Of a DNA stretch of 64,000 nt, positions 40,940 to 48,125 are shown in pieces. The translations under genes and the position numbers were made by a program. The notes beneath the pieces are model-generated. The model was not told where the DNA came from. It was given only the letters and a program-made list of their open reading frames with translations, and did no database searches. Every line of letters starts with the position of its first letter. Position 1 is the first letter of the stretch. Source of the stretch: a virus; the IMG/VR virus record IMGVR_UViG_3300042691_006355, positions 1 through 64,000 of that record; one strand, written 5' to 3'.

Positions 40940-40966
40940 GGTTATATATATTTATTGGTTACTTAA

Positions 40967-41077
40967 TTAACGATGCGTGAACGGGATGCGCACCTTTTGC
41001 TCTCTTACTAATACTCCGTTCTGAAAGAATCCCCATACCTCGAAGATGCCCTCAATTCTAATCACTCTAGCTTCCAT
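40967..41077 (-). CDS. Tiny early protein (36 aa), unknown
   Basis: EARVIRIEGIFEVWGFFQNGVLVREQKVRIPFTHR, a beta-hairpin-like peptide. Same TAACCATG leader as its neighbours, which is the main support for it being a gene. Confidence 0.4.
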   Translation of the reverse strand: MEARVIRIEGIFEVWGFFQNGVLVREQKVRIPFTHR

Positions 41078-41100
41078 GGTTATATAGTTTATTGGTTAGT

Positions 41101-41146
41101 GGTGCACTCAGTATCGCTCTGATTAACTAGTCACTCTAGGTGCACC
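41101..41146. other. Structured element: GGTGCAC/GTGCACC stem enclosing two hairpins
   Basis: A 7-bp perfect stem (41101-41107 with 41140-41146) encloses two small hairpins, CAG-7-CTG (41109-41121) and CTAG-TCACT-CTAG (41127-41139), a three-way junction fold. It lies in the leader of the early block. Could be an RNA structure or a DNA-binding site. Confidence 0.4.
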
Positions 41147-41374
41147 TAAAATTGCGTTTTGAACTTGCACCTCGCTTATATAGATGGAATCGAACCACCA
41201 CAAGTTCTAGGTTTGATAGCCACGTTAAACTGCTATCTCTCTTCTTTATCCCTATGCCATGCATGGTGTTGACATCAGCCATCTGAGTAATGTACTGATT
41301 GCCGTAGCTTTGGGGAGTCTTTATACTTACCCACACTACCCTAGGTCTGACCTACCCCGTTAATGTTTATTGTC
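41147..41374. other. Early-block leader without a convincing gene; degenerate tRNA-like signature
   Basis: On the - strand around 41181-41260 there is GATAGC-loop-GCTATC (6-bp stem) followed by a T-arm-like TGG-TTCGATT-CCA, but no matching acceptor stem. A TTTGGGGAGT motif at 41309 is shared with the tRNA island (29862). Nothing else is recognised. Confidence 0.3.
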
Positions 41375-41497
41375 TTACCAATATGTCAAAGAACATCCCA
41401 TCTCACGTGTTGACTGAACTACTTTGAACCATCTAACCTTGTGTTGACCTCCGAAGAGCACCTTGTTAAACTTTATCGTTTCGTTCACCTTTAGCAT
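41375..41497 (-). CDS. Tiny early protein (40 aa), possibly the first gene of the early block
   Basis: ATG at 41497: LKVNETIKFNKVLFGGQHKVRWFKVVQSTREMGCSLTYW. The beta-type sequence with charged and hydrophobic residues in alternation looks protein-like. A TATCTTTA box lies 70 nt upstream. No family recognised. Confidence 0.4.
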   Translation of the reverse strand: MLKVNETIKFNKVLFGGQHKVRWFKVVQSTREMGCSLTYW

Positions 41498-41566
41498 ACT
41501 GATTCGTCATCGTAACGTCTAGAGGCTTGTCATTAATTTTAGTGTCGTTAGCTCGTTTGCTTGTTG

Positions 41567-41574
41567 TAAAGATA
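41567..41574 (-). promoter_or_regulatory. Leftward promoter box (TATCTTTA)
   Basis: On the - strand TATCTTTA, one base from TAnnTTTG, at the left edge of the divergent control region. No other candidate for leftward transcription of the first early genes was found nearby. Confidence 0.4.
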
Positions 41575-42166
41575 ATGCGGAAAAGAGGTAAGTAGTACAC
41601 TTTTTTCGCAGTTAGATTGAAGATTACGTGTTTATACGTAGAAGAGTCTAAGTAGAACTACGTAGAGGGTACTACGTAGAAATACGTAGATGACGGGTTT
41701 GGTTATCGGTATAAAACGGCTGAAACGTAGTGTGGGCAAGGCTTACAGCGAATTACACCATGGGTGCATAAAAAATGTATGGGATTTCGCATGGTAGGGG
41801 GGTGTTGCCTACCCTCTCACAGCGTGCAACGGATATGCCAATCGACTTACATATTGGCACGCCATCTCAACAGCAAATGTTAACGAATGTTAATTCTATT
41901 TAACATAATCAAAGTTATAAGACAAGCCGTACAACAGCACGTCATACCATCGGGTTGGTCATCAGATAGACAGGTAGTGCTACCTACCTACGCGACAGCA
42001 TGCCCACGTGCACGTCAAATAATAGGCAGGCAGGCAGGCAGGTCGGTAGGCAAAAAGCTAGAAATTCCGAACGAACTTTTGGAAATGACTACCCCCCCCT
42101 CGATTTTAAAACCGTTTTCCTTTTCGCCTCGCCAGCCTGAAATCCCCCCATTACCCAAAAACTCCG
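41575..42166. other. Gene-free divergent control region with iterons and GGTAGG/GGCA repeats
   Basis: About 590 bases without a convincing gene. It holds four direct TACGTAGA copies (41635-41690), a GGTAGG-9-CCTACC hairpin (41793-41813), GGTAG-TG-CTACC (41973-41984) followed by further CTACC, and four GGCA units (42025-42040) running on into GGTCGGTAGGCA. Part of it is visibly more GC-rich than the genome. Early and late transcription diverge from here. Confidence 0.6.
41635..41690 (+). repeat. Four direct TACGTAGA repeats
   Basis: Copies start at 41635, 41659, 41673 and 41683; the second and third extend to the palindrome CTACGTAG. Spacings of 24, 14 and 10 nt. Candidate operator cluster or iterons. 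Confidence 0.75.
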
Positions 42167-42174
42167 TATATTTG
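42167..42174 (+). promoter_or_regulatory. Rightward promoter box (TATATTTG)
   Basis: Full TAnnTTTG match 13 nt upstream of the ATG at 42188, at the right edge of the control region; the first promoter of the late block. Confidence 0.65.
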
Positions 42175-42187
42175 ACAAAAAAAAGAT

Positions 42188-42319
42188 ATGGCTAAAGCTA
42201 GGAAGGAACATCCAAAACCAAGGAGCAAAAGATCTATCAGACGTTTGGCCGAAATGGTAGAAATGAATAATAAAAAAATGGCTAAATTTGTAGAAGAATA
42301 TGATGCTCGAAATTCATAA
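42188..42319 (+). CDS. Small basic protein (43 aa), first gene of the late block
   Basis: AKARKEHPKPRSKRSIRRLAEMVEMNNKKMAKFVEEYDARNS: basic N-terminus and a helical, mixed-charge C-terminus. It has a strong promoter box 13 nt upstream. Possibly DNA-binding; no family recognised. Confidence 0.6.
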   Translation: MAKARKEHPKPRSKRSIRRLAEMVEMNNKKMAKFVEEYDARNS

Positions 42320-42320
42320 C

Positions 42321-42437
42321 ATGATACCTGTCGGACTGAATGTCGGATTTGAGATATACGGTAAGGAGGATGGTTTTGACTACTACGAGCTTCAGATCAA
42401 TTTATTAATTATAAAACTTGTTTTCAAATGGCAATGA
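42321..42437 (+). CDS. Tiny protein (38 aa), unknown
   Basis: IPVGLNVGFEIYGKEDGFDYYELQINLLIIKLVFKWQ, beta-rich. It starts 1 nt after the previous stop and overlaps the next gene by 10 nt. Somewhat like the 50-residue gene at 52433 (both end in a hydrophobic beta stretch). Confidence 0.45.
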   Translation: MIPVGLNVGFEIYGKEDGFDYYELQINLLIIKLVFKWQ

Positions 42438-43825
42438 TGAAATACGGGAGATTTTCTCCTAAAACAACCGATCCAGATACTGGTGCCAGAATAGCTGACC
42501 CAGAGGTTTATGGTCAAATGACCAAGAGTGGTAATAAGGTGTCTAGCTGGCCAGAGTTAAGAACAATGTATCAGTCTGGAAAACTAAACGAAGATTTCTT
42601 TGGTAAGGGTGGCACAAAAGCAAAACCTGGAAAAGATAATAGATATCAATTTTTTCCTCAAGACGTAAAGAATTACCTTGAAGGTAAAACTGATAAGCTA
42701 GACGATGTAAACTACGAGGAGCCAACTATTGATGAAGGATATGCTGAAATAGGTGGCAATAGAAAAAGAATATCTGCAAACCTTAACTTAAAAGTAAACA
42801 GTCCAAAATGGAAAGCAGCTATAAAAAAAAGCACTGTTCCTGGTGATAAGTATACCCCATCTGAAGAGGGTATGGATCGTCAAGTAGATATTGGCGACCA
42901 AAAGGGTAGTTGGGGAGAATATTATGGAGTTAGTTCAATTAGAAAAACTAAAGAAACAACACCTACTCCTCCTCCTCCTCCTCCAACAAAGAAAGAGTCA
43001 ACACCAGAGGTTATTCAACCTATCGCTTTAAAAAAGCCAGGTCTTATAAAAAATAAAATGAAAACCCTTGGTGATGTTACAGTTTTAGAAGAAGGATCTT
43101 GGCAGCCTCCAGTACCTAGTAGAATTAATGTTGAGGTTGATAAGTCAAGAGAAGGTGGTCAAGGTGGTAAGTTTGGTCTTCGTAAAAAAATATCTGATGG
43201 CGAATTAAAGTCATCTTTTCGTATGGGCGTTTCTGGAGGTAGAAACAAAAGAGAAGAGAGAATGGCAAAGTCGTTTTATTCTCCAGAGTCAGAGCTTGGT
43301 CATGGTGGTTACTACTCTAGCATGGATGAAACTGAGGGGAATATAAGCAAGGCTATCAGATCTGACATAAAAGACATTAGACAAGAGAAGAGAGACTGGA
43401 AGAAAAATACAAGTTTGACTGGAGCAGACAAGAGAGAAGGAGCTAAAGAGTTTAGAAAAGATATTAAAACTGGTAGACTTTCAGCTAGATATGCTAATAG
43501 AGGTGACTTACATTCAGAAGGAACTAAAGTATGGGCAGAGGGTGAAAAATCAAAACTCAAAACTTGGACAGCAGATATAGATAAAAAGGGAAGAGAAGGC
43601 GCAATGTCTGGGTATGTTCAATCAGCTGTTCAAAATTTAAAAAGTATTGCTTCAATGAGGCAGGCAGAAAATAGAAATATAAGCAATGCTAATATCTCAA
43701 ATTACAATAAGAGATATGACAAACAGGAGCAATACATTAAATCTGCTGAAGATAATGCGACAAATAGAAATACTGTTGAAGCTAAAATGAAGCAATATAC
43801 TGGATGGAATAGATTTATTAAATAA
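42428..43825 (+). CDS. Virion protein candidate with proline-rich linker
   Basis: 465 residues, basic. Residues 1-165 are Lys/Asp/Gly-rich; a proline run and Thr/Lys linker at about 178-192 (TPTPPPPPPTKK) separates them from a basic, Arg/Lys/Ser-rich second half that ends in helices (KRYDKQEQYIKSAEDN..). No enzyme motif. Followed by a strong terminator. A capsid-internal or decoration protein is possible; this is inference from being in the late block. Confidence 0.5.
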   Translation: MAMMKYGRFSPKTTDPDTGARIADPEVYGQMTKSGNKVSSWPELRTMYQSGKLNEDFFGKGGTKAKPGKDNRYQFFPQDVKNYLEGKTDKLDDVNYEEPTIDEGYAEIGGNRKRISANLNLKVNSPKWKAAIKKSTVPGDKYTPSEEGMDRQVDIGDQKGSWGEYYGVSSIRKTKETTPTPPPPPPTKKESTPEVIQPIALKKPGLIKNKMKTLGDVTVLEEGSWQPPVPSRINVEVDKSREGGQGGKFGLRKKISDGELKSSFRMGVSGGRNKREERMAKSFYSPESELGHGGYYSSMDETEGNISKAIRSDIKDIRQEKRDWKKNTSLTGADKREGAKEFRKDIKTGRLSARYANRGDLHSEGTKVWAEGEKSKLKTWTADIDKKGREGAMSGYVQSAVQNLKSIASMRQAENRNISNANISNYNKRYDKQEQYIKSAEDNATNRNTVEAKMKQYTGWNRFIK

Positions 43826-43850
43826 ATAATCCAAAAAATCTAAAAAAAAT

Positions 43851-43872
43851 GGGGCTTCGGCCCCTTTTTTTG
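43851..43872 (+). terminator. Rho-independent terminator (GGGGC-TTCG-GCCCC, T run)
   Basis: 5-bp GC stem with a TTCG tetraloop followed by eight T residues, directly after the gene ending at 43825. Confidence 0.9.
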
Positions 43873-43893
43873 TTTTATTAAATAAAAAATTAC

Positions 43894-43901
43894 TAAATTT
43901 G
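43894..43901 (+). promoter_or_regulatory. Promoter box of the chaperonin operon (TAAATTTG)
   Basis: Full TAnnTTTG match between the terminator and the GroEL start, 17 nt before the ATG; the leader is A/T-rich without Shine-Dalgarno. Confidence 0.65.
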
Positions 43902-43918
43902 GTGTAAAATTTAATAAA

Positions 43919-45484
43919 ATGATAGTAAAAGAGATCCATTTTGGCGATGAAGGCCAAAAAAAGTTGAAATCTGGCATCAAAAAGATTGCTGGAGCTGTAA
44001 AAAGCACCCTCGGAGCGAGAGGTAGGACTGTTTTGATTGAGTCTGAGAACCATGTTGGAGGTATTACAGTGACAAAGGACGGTGTGACTGTCGCTAAGTC
44101 AATAAACCTGTACGATCCGACTGAGAACCTAGCTGTGATCATGATGAGACAGGCAGCTGACAAGACTGCAACAGTTGCTGGCGATGGTACAACCACGTCA
44201 ATTGTGCTTGCAGAGGCTATTATTGACGCTGCTGACAAGTATATCAGTCCAGATCACAACGTAACTGAGGTGATACGCAAGATTAACAGCATCACAAAGA
44301 ACGTTGTATCAAACCTTGAGAAGAGATCAAAGAAAGTTAGCGGACGCAGGCTGTATGACGTTGCATCTATCTCTGCAAATAACGACCAAGAGGTTGGCAA
44401 GATGATTGGTGACGCATTCTCTGAGGTTTCTCTTGTGACTGTTGAGAACAGCATGAACTCTGAGACAAGGGTAGAGATCATCAACGGAATGAGAATAGAG
44501 AGGGGTTACACCTCACCTTACTTTGTTAACGATCAGAAGAAGCAGGAGTGCATCCTTGATAATCCGTATGTATTGATTTGCGACCATGAGATCAACAACA
44601 TCTCTAACCTAGAAAAGATCTTAGCGCCAATTGTATCACAGGGTAGATCTTTACTAATTATTGGTAACCTAGGACCCAACGCTCTTCAGACGTTAAACGT
44701 TAACGTATACCAAGGCAAGATCAAGGCGTGTAACATTATGCCTCCATCGTTTGGATACAGACAGAAAGACCTACTTAAAGATCTAGCTGTTGCGTTGGGT
44801 GGAACATACTTCAGCGAGGACACTGGTGACGACCTTTCTATCATTAACTTGATTGACCTAGGTAGAGCTTCAAAGATTATTGTTAAGAAAGACATGACGG
44901 TATTCATGCACCATGCTGAGTTCAAGGAAGACATCGACAACCACTTGGCTGAGCTTAACGGAATGATTAATCAGACTGACGATCAGGTAGAACGAGAGTT
45001 CTTAAGAGAGCGTATCGCAAATATTTCTGGTGGAATTGGAGTTATATACGTTGGTGCACAGAGCGACATCGAGCAGAAGGAGAAGAGAGACCGAATTGAC
45101 GATGCCGTATACGCTGTTATGGCTGCGTTAGAGGAAGGAATTCTTCCAGGTGGAGGTATTGCATTAGCTGAGTGTGCTTCGTTGATTGACGACAACGATG
45201 ACGTAGCATCTAAGATCATGTATGACGCTCTTATCGCTCCGTTTAATCAGATCTTGATCAACGCAGGAAAGAACCCTAAGTCAATCGCTCTTAACATGTT
45301 TGAGAACAAGGGGTGGGGTTATGACGTTAAGAACGAGGTTGCTGGCGACATGATCAAGATGGGTATCATTGACCCGACTAAGGTTACAAAGAACGCACTA
45401 CTAAACGCTGTGTCTGTTGCAACAACAATTATGAGTACAAACGCAATTATAACAAATGTCAGAGCAGATGAAAGTACTAAATAA
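43919..45484 (+). CDS. groEL: Phage-encoded GroEL-type chaperonin
   Basis: 521 residues, close to the bacterial length of about 540 but without the C-terminal GGM repeat tail. Chaperonin motifs: TLGARGRTVLIE, VTKDGVTVAKSI, the ATP-binding AGDGTTTSIVLA (with the conserved Asp), ISANNDQEVGKMI, and EEGILPGGGIALAE near 400. Likely folds the phage's capsid or tail proteins in a double ring. The GC content is higher than in the surrounding genes. It is followed by GroES in the reverse of the bacterial order, with overlapping genes. Confidence 0.95.
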   Translation: MIVKEIHFGDEGQKKLKSGIKKIAGAVKSTLGARGRTVLIESENHVGGITVTKDGVTVAKSINLYDPTENLAVIMMRQAADKTATVAGDGTTTSIVLAEAIIDAADKYISPDHNVTEVIRKINSITKNVVSNLEKRSKKVSGRRLYDVASISANNDQEVGKMIGDAFSEVSLVTVENSMNSETRVEIINGMRIERGYTSPYFVNDQKKQECILDNPYVLICDHEINNISNLEKILAPIVSQGRSLLIIGNLGPNALQTLNVNVYQGKIKACNIMPPSFGYRQKDLLKDLAVALGGTYFSEDTGDDLSIINLIDLGRASKIIVKKDMTVFMHHAEFKEDIDNHLAELNGMINQTDDQVEREFLRERIANISGGIGVIYVGAQSDIEQKEKRDRIDDAVYAVMAALEEGILPGGGIALAECASLIDDNDDVASKIMYDALIAPFNQILINAGKNPKSIALNMFENKGWGYDVKNEVAGDMIKMGIIDPTKVTKNALLNAVSVATTIMSTNAIITNVRADESTK

Positions 45485-45725
45485 ATTTATACTGATAGAG
45501 AAGGTTGTAGAACAAAAACAATCAAAGAGTGGATTGATACTTAGCGGTGAAGAGTACCAAGACATGAGGTATCACTACGGCACAATTTTCGAGACTGGAT
45601 CAAACGTATCTGGGATGTCGAAAGGTGACAAGGTGATGTACGACAAGGTACACTCATACGAGGTCATGATCGACAACAACAGGCTTACTGTTGTTCAAGA
45701 GAAGGATATTGTTTGTGTTCTTTAA
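45456..45725 (+). CDS. groES: Phage-encoded GroES-type co-chaperonin
   Basis: 89 residues, near the usual 95. A beta-barrel start VLNKFILIEKVVEQKQSKSGLILSG covers the first strand and the mobile loop that contacts GroEL, followed by YHYGTIFETGSNVSGMSKGDKVMYDKVHSYEVMIDNNRLTVVQEKDIVCVL, the barrel and C-terminal strand. The first Met (45456) overlaps GroEL by 29 nt; the Met at 45468 is an alternative start. It acts as the lid of the chaperonin. Confidence 0.85.
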   Translation: MSEQMKVLNKFILIEKVVEQKQSKSGLILSGEEYQDMRYHYGTIFETGSNVSGMSKGDKVMYDKVHSYEVMIDNNRLTVVQEKDIVCVL

Positions 45726-46191
45726 AATCTGAGTTAAATCTCTTAATAGCTTGGGCTAGCATCCTTTCGGAGTAAGATGCATTTGGTTTCATAACCTTAT
45801 TTCGTCTTGGTGTCTCTGGGAATGGTTCTAGCCCAATTAGCTTTCTGTACATGCTGGCTATCATCTTTTTAGACTGGAACGATAGCTCGTACAGGTTGTA
45901 CTCTCCAGCCTTCTTCTTTCTCCATATTGAGATGAATCCATCTCTAAGAAGTCTGTCAAACCTATTTCTGTCCCAGCTCATAAATGAGGCGTACTCCTGG
46001 AACTTAGTTCGTGTAAAAAGCTTTTCTGAGTATAAAAACAGAAGCATGTCTATGTCTGCCGATGACTTGAGTCCGTACTGGTATATGGCCCACTTTCTAA
46101 TCATCCCCCAGTTCTTTAGGAAGTCATACTTTGTGTCTCTTCCGTAGTAAACAATATTTTCTCTCTTTCTTTTTATTTTTCTAATTTTCAT
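45685..46191 (-). CDS. Lone reverse-strand regulator candidate (winged-helix-like)
   Basis: 168 residues, basic (N-terminus KIRKIKRKRE). The helical middle KSSADIDMLLFLYSEKLFTRTKFQEYASFMSWDRNRFDRLLRDGFISIWRKKKAGEYNLYELSFQSKKMI matches a winged helix: HTH helices, then a beta hairpin wing (FISIWR..YNLYELS). It is the only early-orientation gene inside the late block and has its own promoter, overlapping the promoter of the genes in the other direction. Transcription regulation is inferred. Its 3' end overlaps GroES by 41 bp. Confidence 0.6.
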   Translation of the reverse strand: MKIRKIKRKRENIVYYGRDTKYDFLKNWGMIRKWAIYQYGLKSSADIDMLLFLYSEKLFTRTKFQEYASFMSWDRNRFDRLLRDGFISIWRKKKAGEYNLYELSFQSKKMIASMYRKLIGLEPFPETPRRNKVMKPNASYSERMLAQAIKRFNSDFKEHKQYPSLEQQ

Positions 46192-46199
46192 TATATTTG
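46192..46199 (+). promoter_or_regulatory. Rightward promoter box (TATATTTG)
   Basis: Full TAnnTTTG match 18 nt before the ATG at 46218; the TTG often taken as a start at 46197 is inside this box. Confidence 0.65.
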
Positions 46200-46210
46200 T
46201 ATTTCAAAAA

Positions 46211-46218
46211 CAAAGTTA
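46211..46218 (-). promoter_or_regulatory. Leftward promoter box (TAACTTTG)
   Basis: On the - strand TAACTTTG, a full match, 19 nt before the ATG of the regulator candidate (46191). It faces the rightward box at 46192-46199. Confidence 0.6.
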
Positions 46219-46868
46219 TGAAAAATAGAACGACAAATATGACTACTGGTCCTATTAAAAATAAGAGGACTACAAAGAATACTACCGTTGGTGTAGACAG
46301 GGAAGCGTCTGAATTTGAAGCTTACATGAGTTCATTCGCTAATGGATTATCAGAAACTTCTAGGCCAACAATATCTGGAGGGCGTGTAATTAAAGTTAAC
46401 TCTATGAATAGAGATAACAATACAATGACCTCTAACAAGGTAAGACTAGATAGAAGTGGTAACATTATTTCTAATCAGGTTACAGACTACAATAAGATTC
46501 CTTTTAAAAACAAAGCTATTGACCTAATCAATAGAGTTGATTACAACATTGGTAATGCAATGAATAGAGGTGTAGATCAAATAAAATCAGCTCCATCAGC
46601 AATGAGACAAGACTTAAGGGAAATTGCTAATAAAGCAGGAAGGATGTTAACAAAAGAAAACTATAATAAAGGAGATGTAACCTCTGAATTTGACGGCAAT
46701 GTTGTTTCTGGAGTATCTAGAACTAGACCAACAATGAGTGGTGGTATGCAAGAAAAAGTAAAGTATGACATGCCAGGAGGAGGAAAAAGAATTGAGAAAA
46801 AAAGATATAATGAAGAAGGTTATATAACTGACAGAAAAATAAAAGATAGAAAAATAAATCCACGATAA
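46218..46868 (+). CDS. Late protein (216 aa), basic, unknown
   Basis: 216 residues from the ATG at 46218. Asn/Thr/Arg/Lys-rich with a helical middle (AIDLINRVDYNIGNAMNRGVDQIKSAPSAMRQDLREIANKAGRMLT) and a Gly-rich, basic C-terminus. The repeated-looking segments RPTISGGRVIKVN and RPTMSGGMQEKVKYDMPGGG suggest an internal duplication. Virion-internal role possible. Confidence 0.5.
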   Translation: MKNRTTNMTTGPIKNKRTTKNTTVGVDREASEFEAYMSSFANGLSETSRPTISGGRVIKVNSMNRDNNTMTSNKVRLDRSGNIISNQVTDYNKIPFKNKAIDLINRVDYNIGNAMNRGVDQIKSAPSAMRQDLREIANKAGRMLTKENYNKGDVTSEFDGNVVSGVSRTRPTMSGGMQEKVKYDMPGGGKRIEKKRYNEEGYITDRKIKDRKINPR

Positions 46869-47011
46869 TGAAAAAAGCAATCACAGAAAAAAAGACTGGC
46901 GAGAAGTACGCAAGCAAGTCAGCTAAAATGAAGCACGAAAAATCAGAATCTAAAAAAGAGATGATTAAGGAGTACGGAATGAAGGCTGCAATGAAGAAGA
47001 TGAAAAAATGA
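46868..47011 (+). CDS. Small Lys-rich phage protein (47 aa)
   Basis: KKAITEKKTGEKYASKSAKMKHEKSESKKEMIKEYGMKAAMKKMKK, nearly all Lys/Ala/Glu, one helix. This kind of YASKxAMxKHExxES peptide occurs in many phages. ATG overlaps the upstream stop by 1 nt and its stop overlaps the next start (ATGA). Confidence 0.6.
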   Translation: MKKAITEKKTGEKYASKSAKMKHEKSESKKEMIKEYGMKAAMKKMKK

Positions 47012-47310
47012 AAGACTCTCGATTAGAAAGAGCTGGTGTTGAGGGGTTCAACAAACCAAAAAGAACCCCTTCTCACCCTACAAAAAGTCACATTGTTGTT
47101 GCCAAGGAAGGCGATCAGATCAAGACTATTCGTTTTGGTCAACAGGGCGTTAAGACCAATCAAACAGCTGGTCAAAGAGAGGCGTTTAAGAGTCGTCACG
47201 CAAAGAATATTTCCAAGGGAAAGATGAGTGCCGCATACTGGGCAGACAAGGTTAAGTGGTCACCAAGTAAGACCGCATCTCCAAGTAAGAAATGGGTTAA
47301 GGGTTCGTAA
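47008..47310 (+). CDS. Conserved phage protein with SAAYWADKVKW motif
   Basis: 100 residues: RLERAGVEGFNKPKRTPSHPTKSHIVVAKEGDQIKTIRFGQQGV followed by FKSRHAKNISKGKMSAAYWADKVKWSPSK. I recognise this family from cyanophages and pelagiphages. It may act on nucleic acid or be packaged, as it is basic. Overlaps both neighbours by 1-4 nt. Confidence 0.7.
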   Translation: MKDSRLERAGVEGFNKPKRTPSHPTKSHIVVAKEGDQIKTIRFGQQGVKTNQTAGQREAFKSRHAKNISKGKMSAAYWADKVKWSPSKTASPSKKWVKGS

Positions 47311-47699
47311 TGAGCGTAACTAAGAAAAAAAATCCAGAGCTATGGAACAGAATTGTTTCAAGCGTTAAGGCAGGCACAAAGGGAGGTGACGCAGGTCAGT
47401 GGTCTGCTAGAAAGGCCCAGCTAGCTGTATCTAAGTATAAAGAGGCAGGCGGCAAGTATGATGGGAAAAAGTCTAGCTCAAACAGTCTTTCTAAATGGAC
47501 AAAGCAGGAGTGGACAACAAAGAGTGGAAAGCCAAGCAAGGAGACTGGAGAGAGATACCTTCCTAAGAAGGCCATAGAGTCTTTAACGCCACAAGAGTAT
47601 GCAGCAACAACAAAGGCAAAGAGACAGGGTGGTGGTACTGGTAACGTTGTAGGGCAACCAAAAAGTATAGCTAAGAAGACAGCAAAATACAGATCATGA
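47310..47699 (+). CDS. DUF5872-like protein
   Basis: 129 residues, basic: NPELWNRIVSSVKAGTKGGDAGQWSARKAQLAVSKYKEAGG, then SLSKWTKQEWTTKSGKPSKETGERYLPKKAIESLTPQEYAATTKAKRQG. This matches the DUF5872 layout (from memory), a small domain found in phages and large DNA viruses. The function is not known. Confidence 0.7.
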   Translation: MSVTKKKNPELWNRIVSSVKAGTKGGDAGQWSARKAQLAVSKYKEAGGKYDGKKSSSNSLSKWTKQEWTTKSGKPSKETGERYLPKKAIESLTPQEYAATTKAKRQGGGTGNVVGQPKSIAKKTAKYRS

Positions 47700-47944
47700 T
47701 CATAATCAAGAAACACTACGGATTCGGAGACACTGTCCATGCGATAACTAGAGCCACTGGAATTGAGAAGGTGGTAAAGGCGGTTGCTGGTGAGGACTGC
47801 GGATGTGGCGAAAGAAAAGAAAAACTAAACGATCCAAACTTATTAATTAACAGAATATTTTATGGGACAGAGCAAGACATCCAAGTACTACGCAGCAAAT
47901 CCAACGGCAGCGGAGAAGAGGAGAGAGTATCAGAGGGAGCTTAA
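47696..47944 (+). CDS. Conserved small phage protein with CGCxERK motif
   Basis: 82 residues. GFGDTVHAITRATGIEKVVKAVAGEDCGCGERKEKLND is a pattern common in Bacteroidota phages; the clustered cysteines (CGCG) may bind metal. The last 27 residues are read over the start of the next gene (83-nt overlap) and are low-complexity, so the functional part is probably the first 55. Confidence 0.6.
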   Translation: MIIIKKHYGFGDTVHAITRATGIEKVVKAVAGEDCGCGERKEKLNDPNLLINRIFYGTEQDIQVLRSKSNGSGEEERVSEGA

Positions 47945-48125
47945 CAAGAGCGAGTCTGAGAAGAAGTACAGAGCAGAGCATACTAAAGAAAGACGTAAAA
48001 GGGGTATTGACGGAAAGGGAGGCCCAGACGTTAGTATGAAAAAAAATGGTAAATTTGTACTTGAGTCTGCTTCTACCAATAGGGGTAGAAACGGAGCGAA
48101 CGGAAAAAGTACAAAGAAAAATTAG
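47862..48125 (+). CDS. Basic conserved phage protein (87 aa)
   Basis: GQSKTSKYYAANPTAAEKRREYQRELNKSESEKKYRAEHTKERRKRGIDGKGGPDVSMKKNGKFVLESASTNRGRNGANGKS. Highly basic; the TSKYYAANPxAxxKRxxYQ opening and the NRGxN end are typical of a small phage family next to virion genes. Overlaps the upstream gene by 83 nt. Confidence 0.65.
   Translation: MGQSKTSKYYAANPTAAEKRREYQRELNKSESEKKYRAEHTKERRKRGIDGKGGPDVSMKKNGKFVLESASTNRGRNGANGKSTKKN

Noticed and set aside
41136-41336. 66-codon - strand frame in the early leader
   Set aside because: It covers the structured and T-arm-like elements, has no start with the usual junction and reads as random sequence. I kept the region as a leader, with low confidence.
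41887-42195. 102-codon + strand frame in the control region
   Set aside because: It runs through the repeats, the promoter box at 42167 and the start of the gene at 42188. Its sequence is Pro/Arg/Gln-rich, produced by the GGCA/GGTAGG repeats, and looks unlike a folded protein.
46197-46217. TTG start upstream of 46218
   Set aside because: The TTG is part of the TATATTTG promoter box, so it cannot be in the leader; the ATG at 46218 is used.
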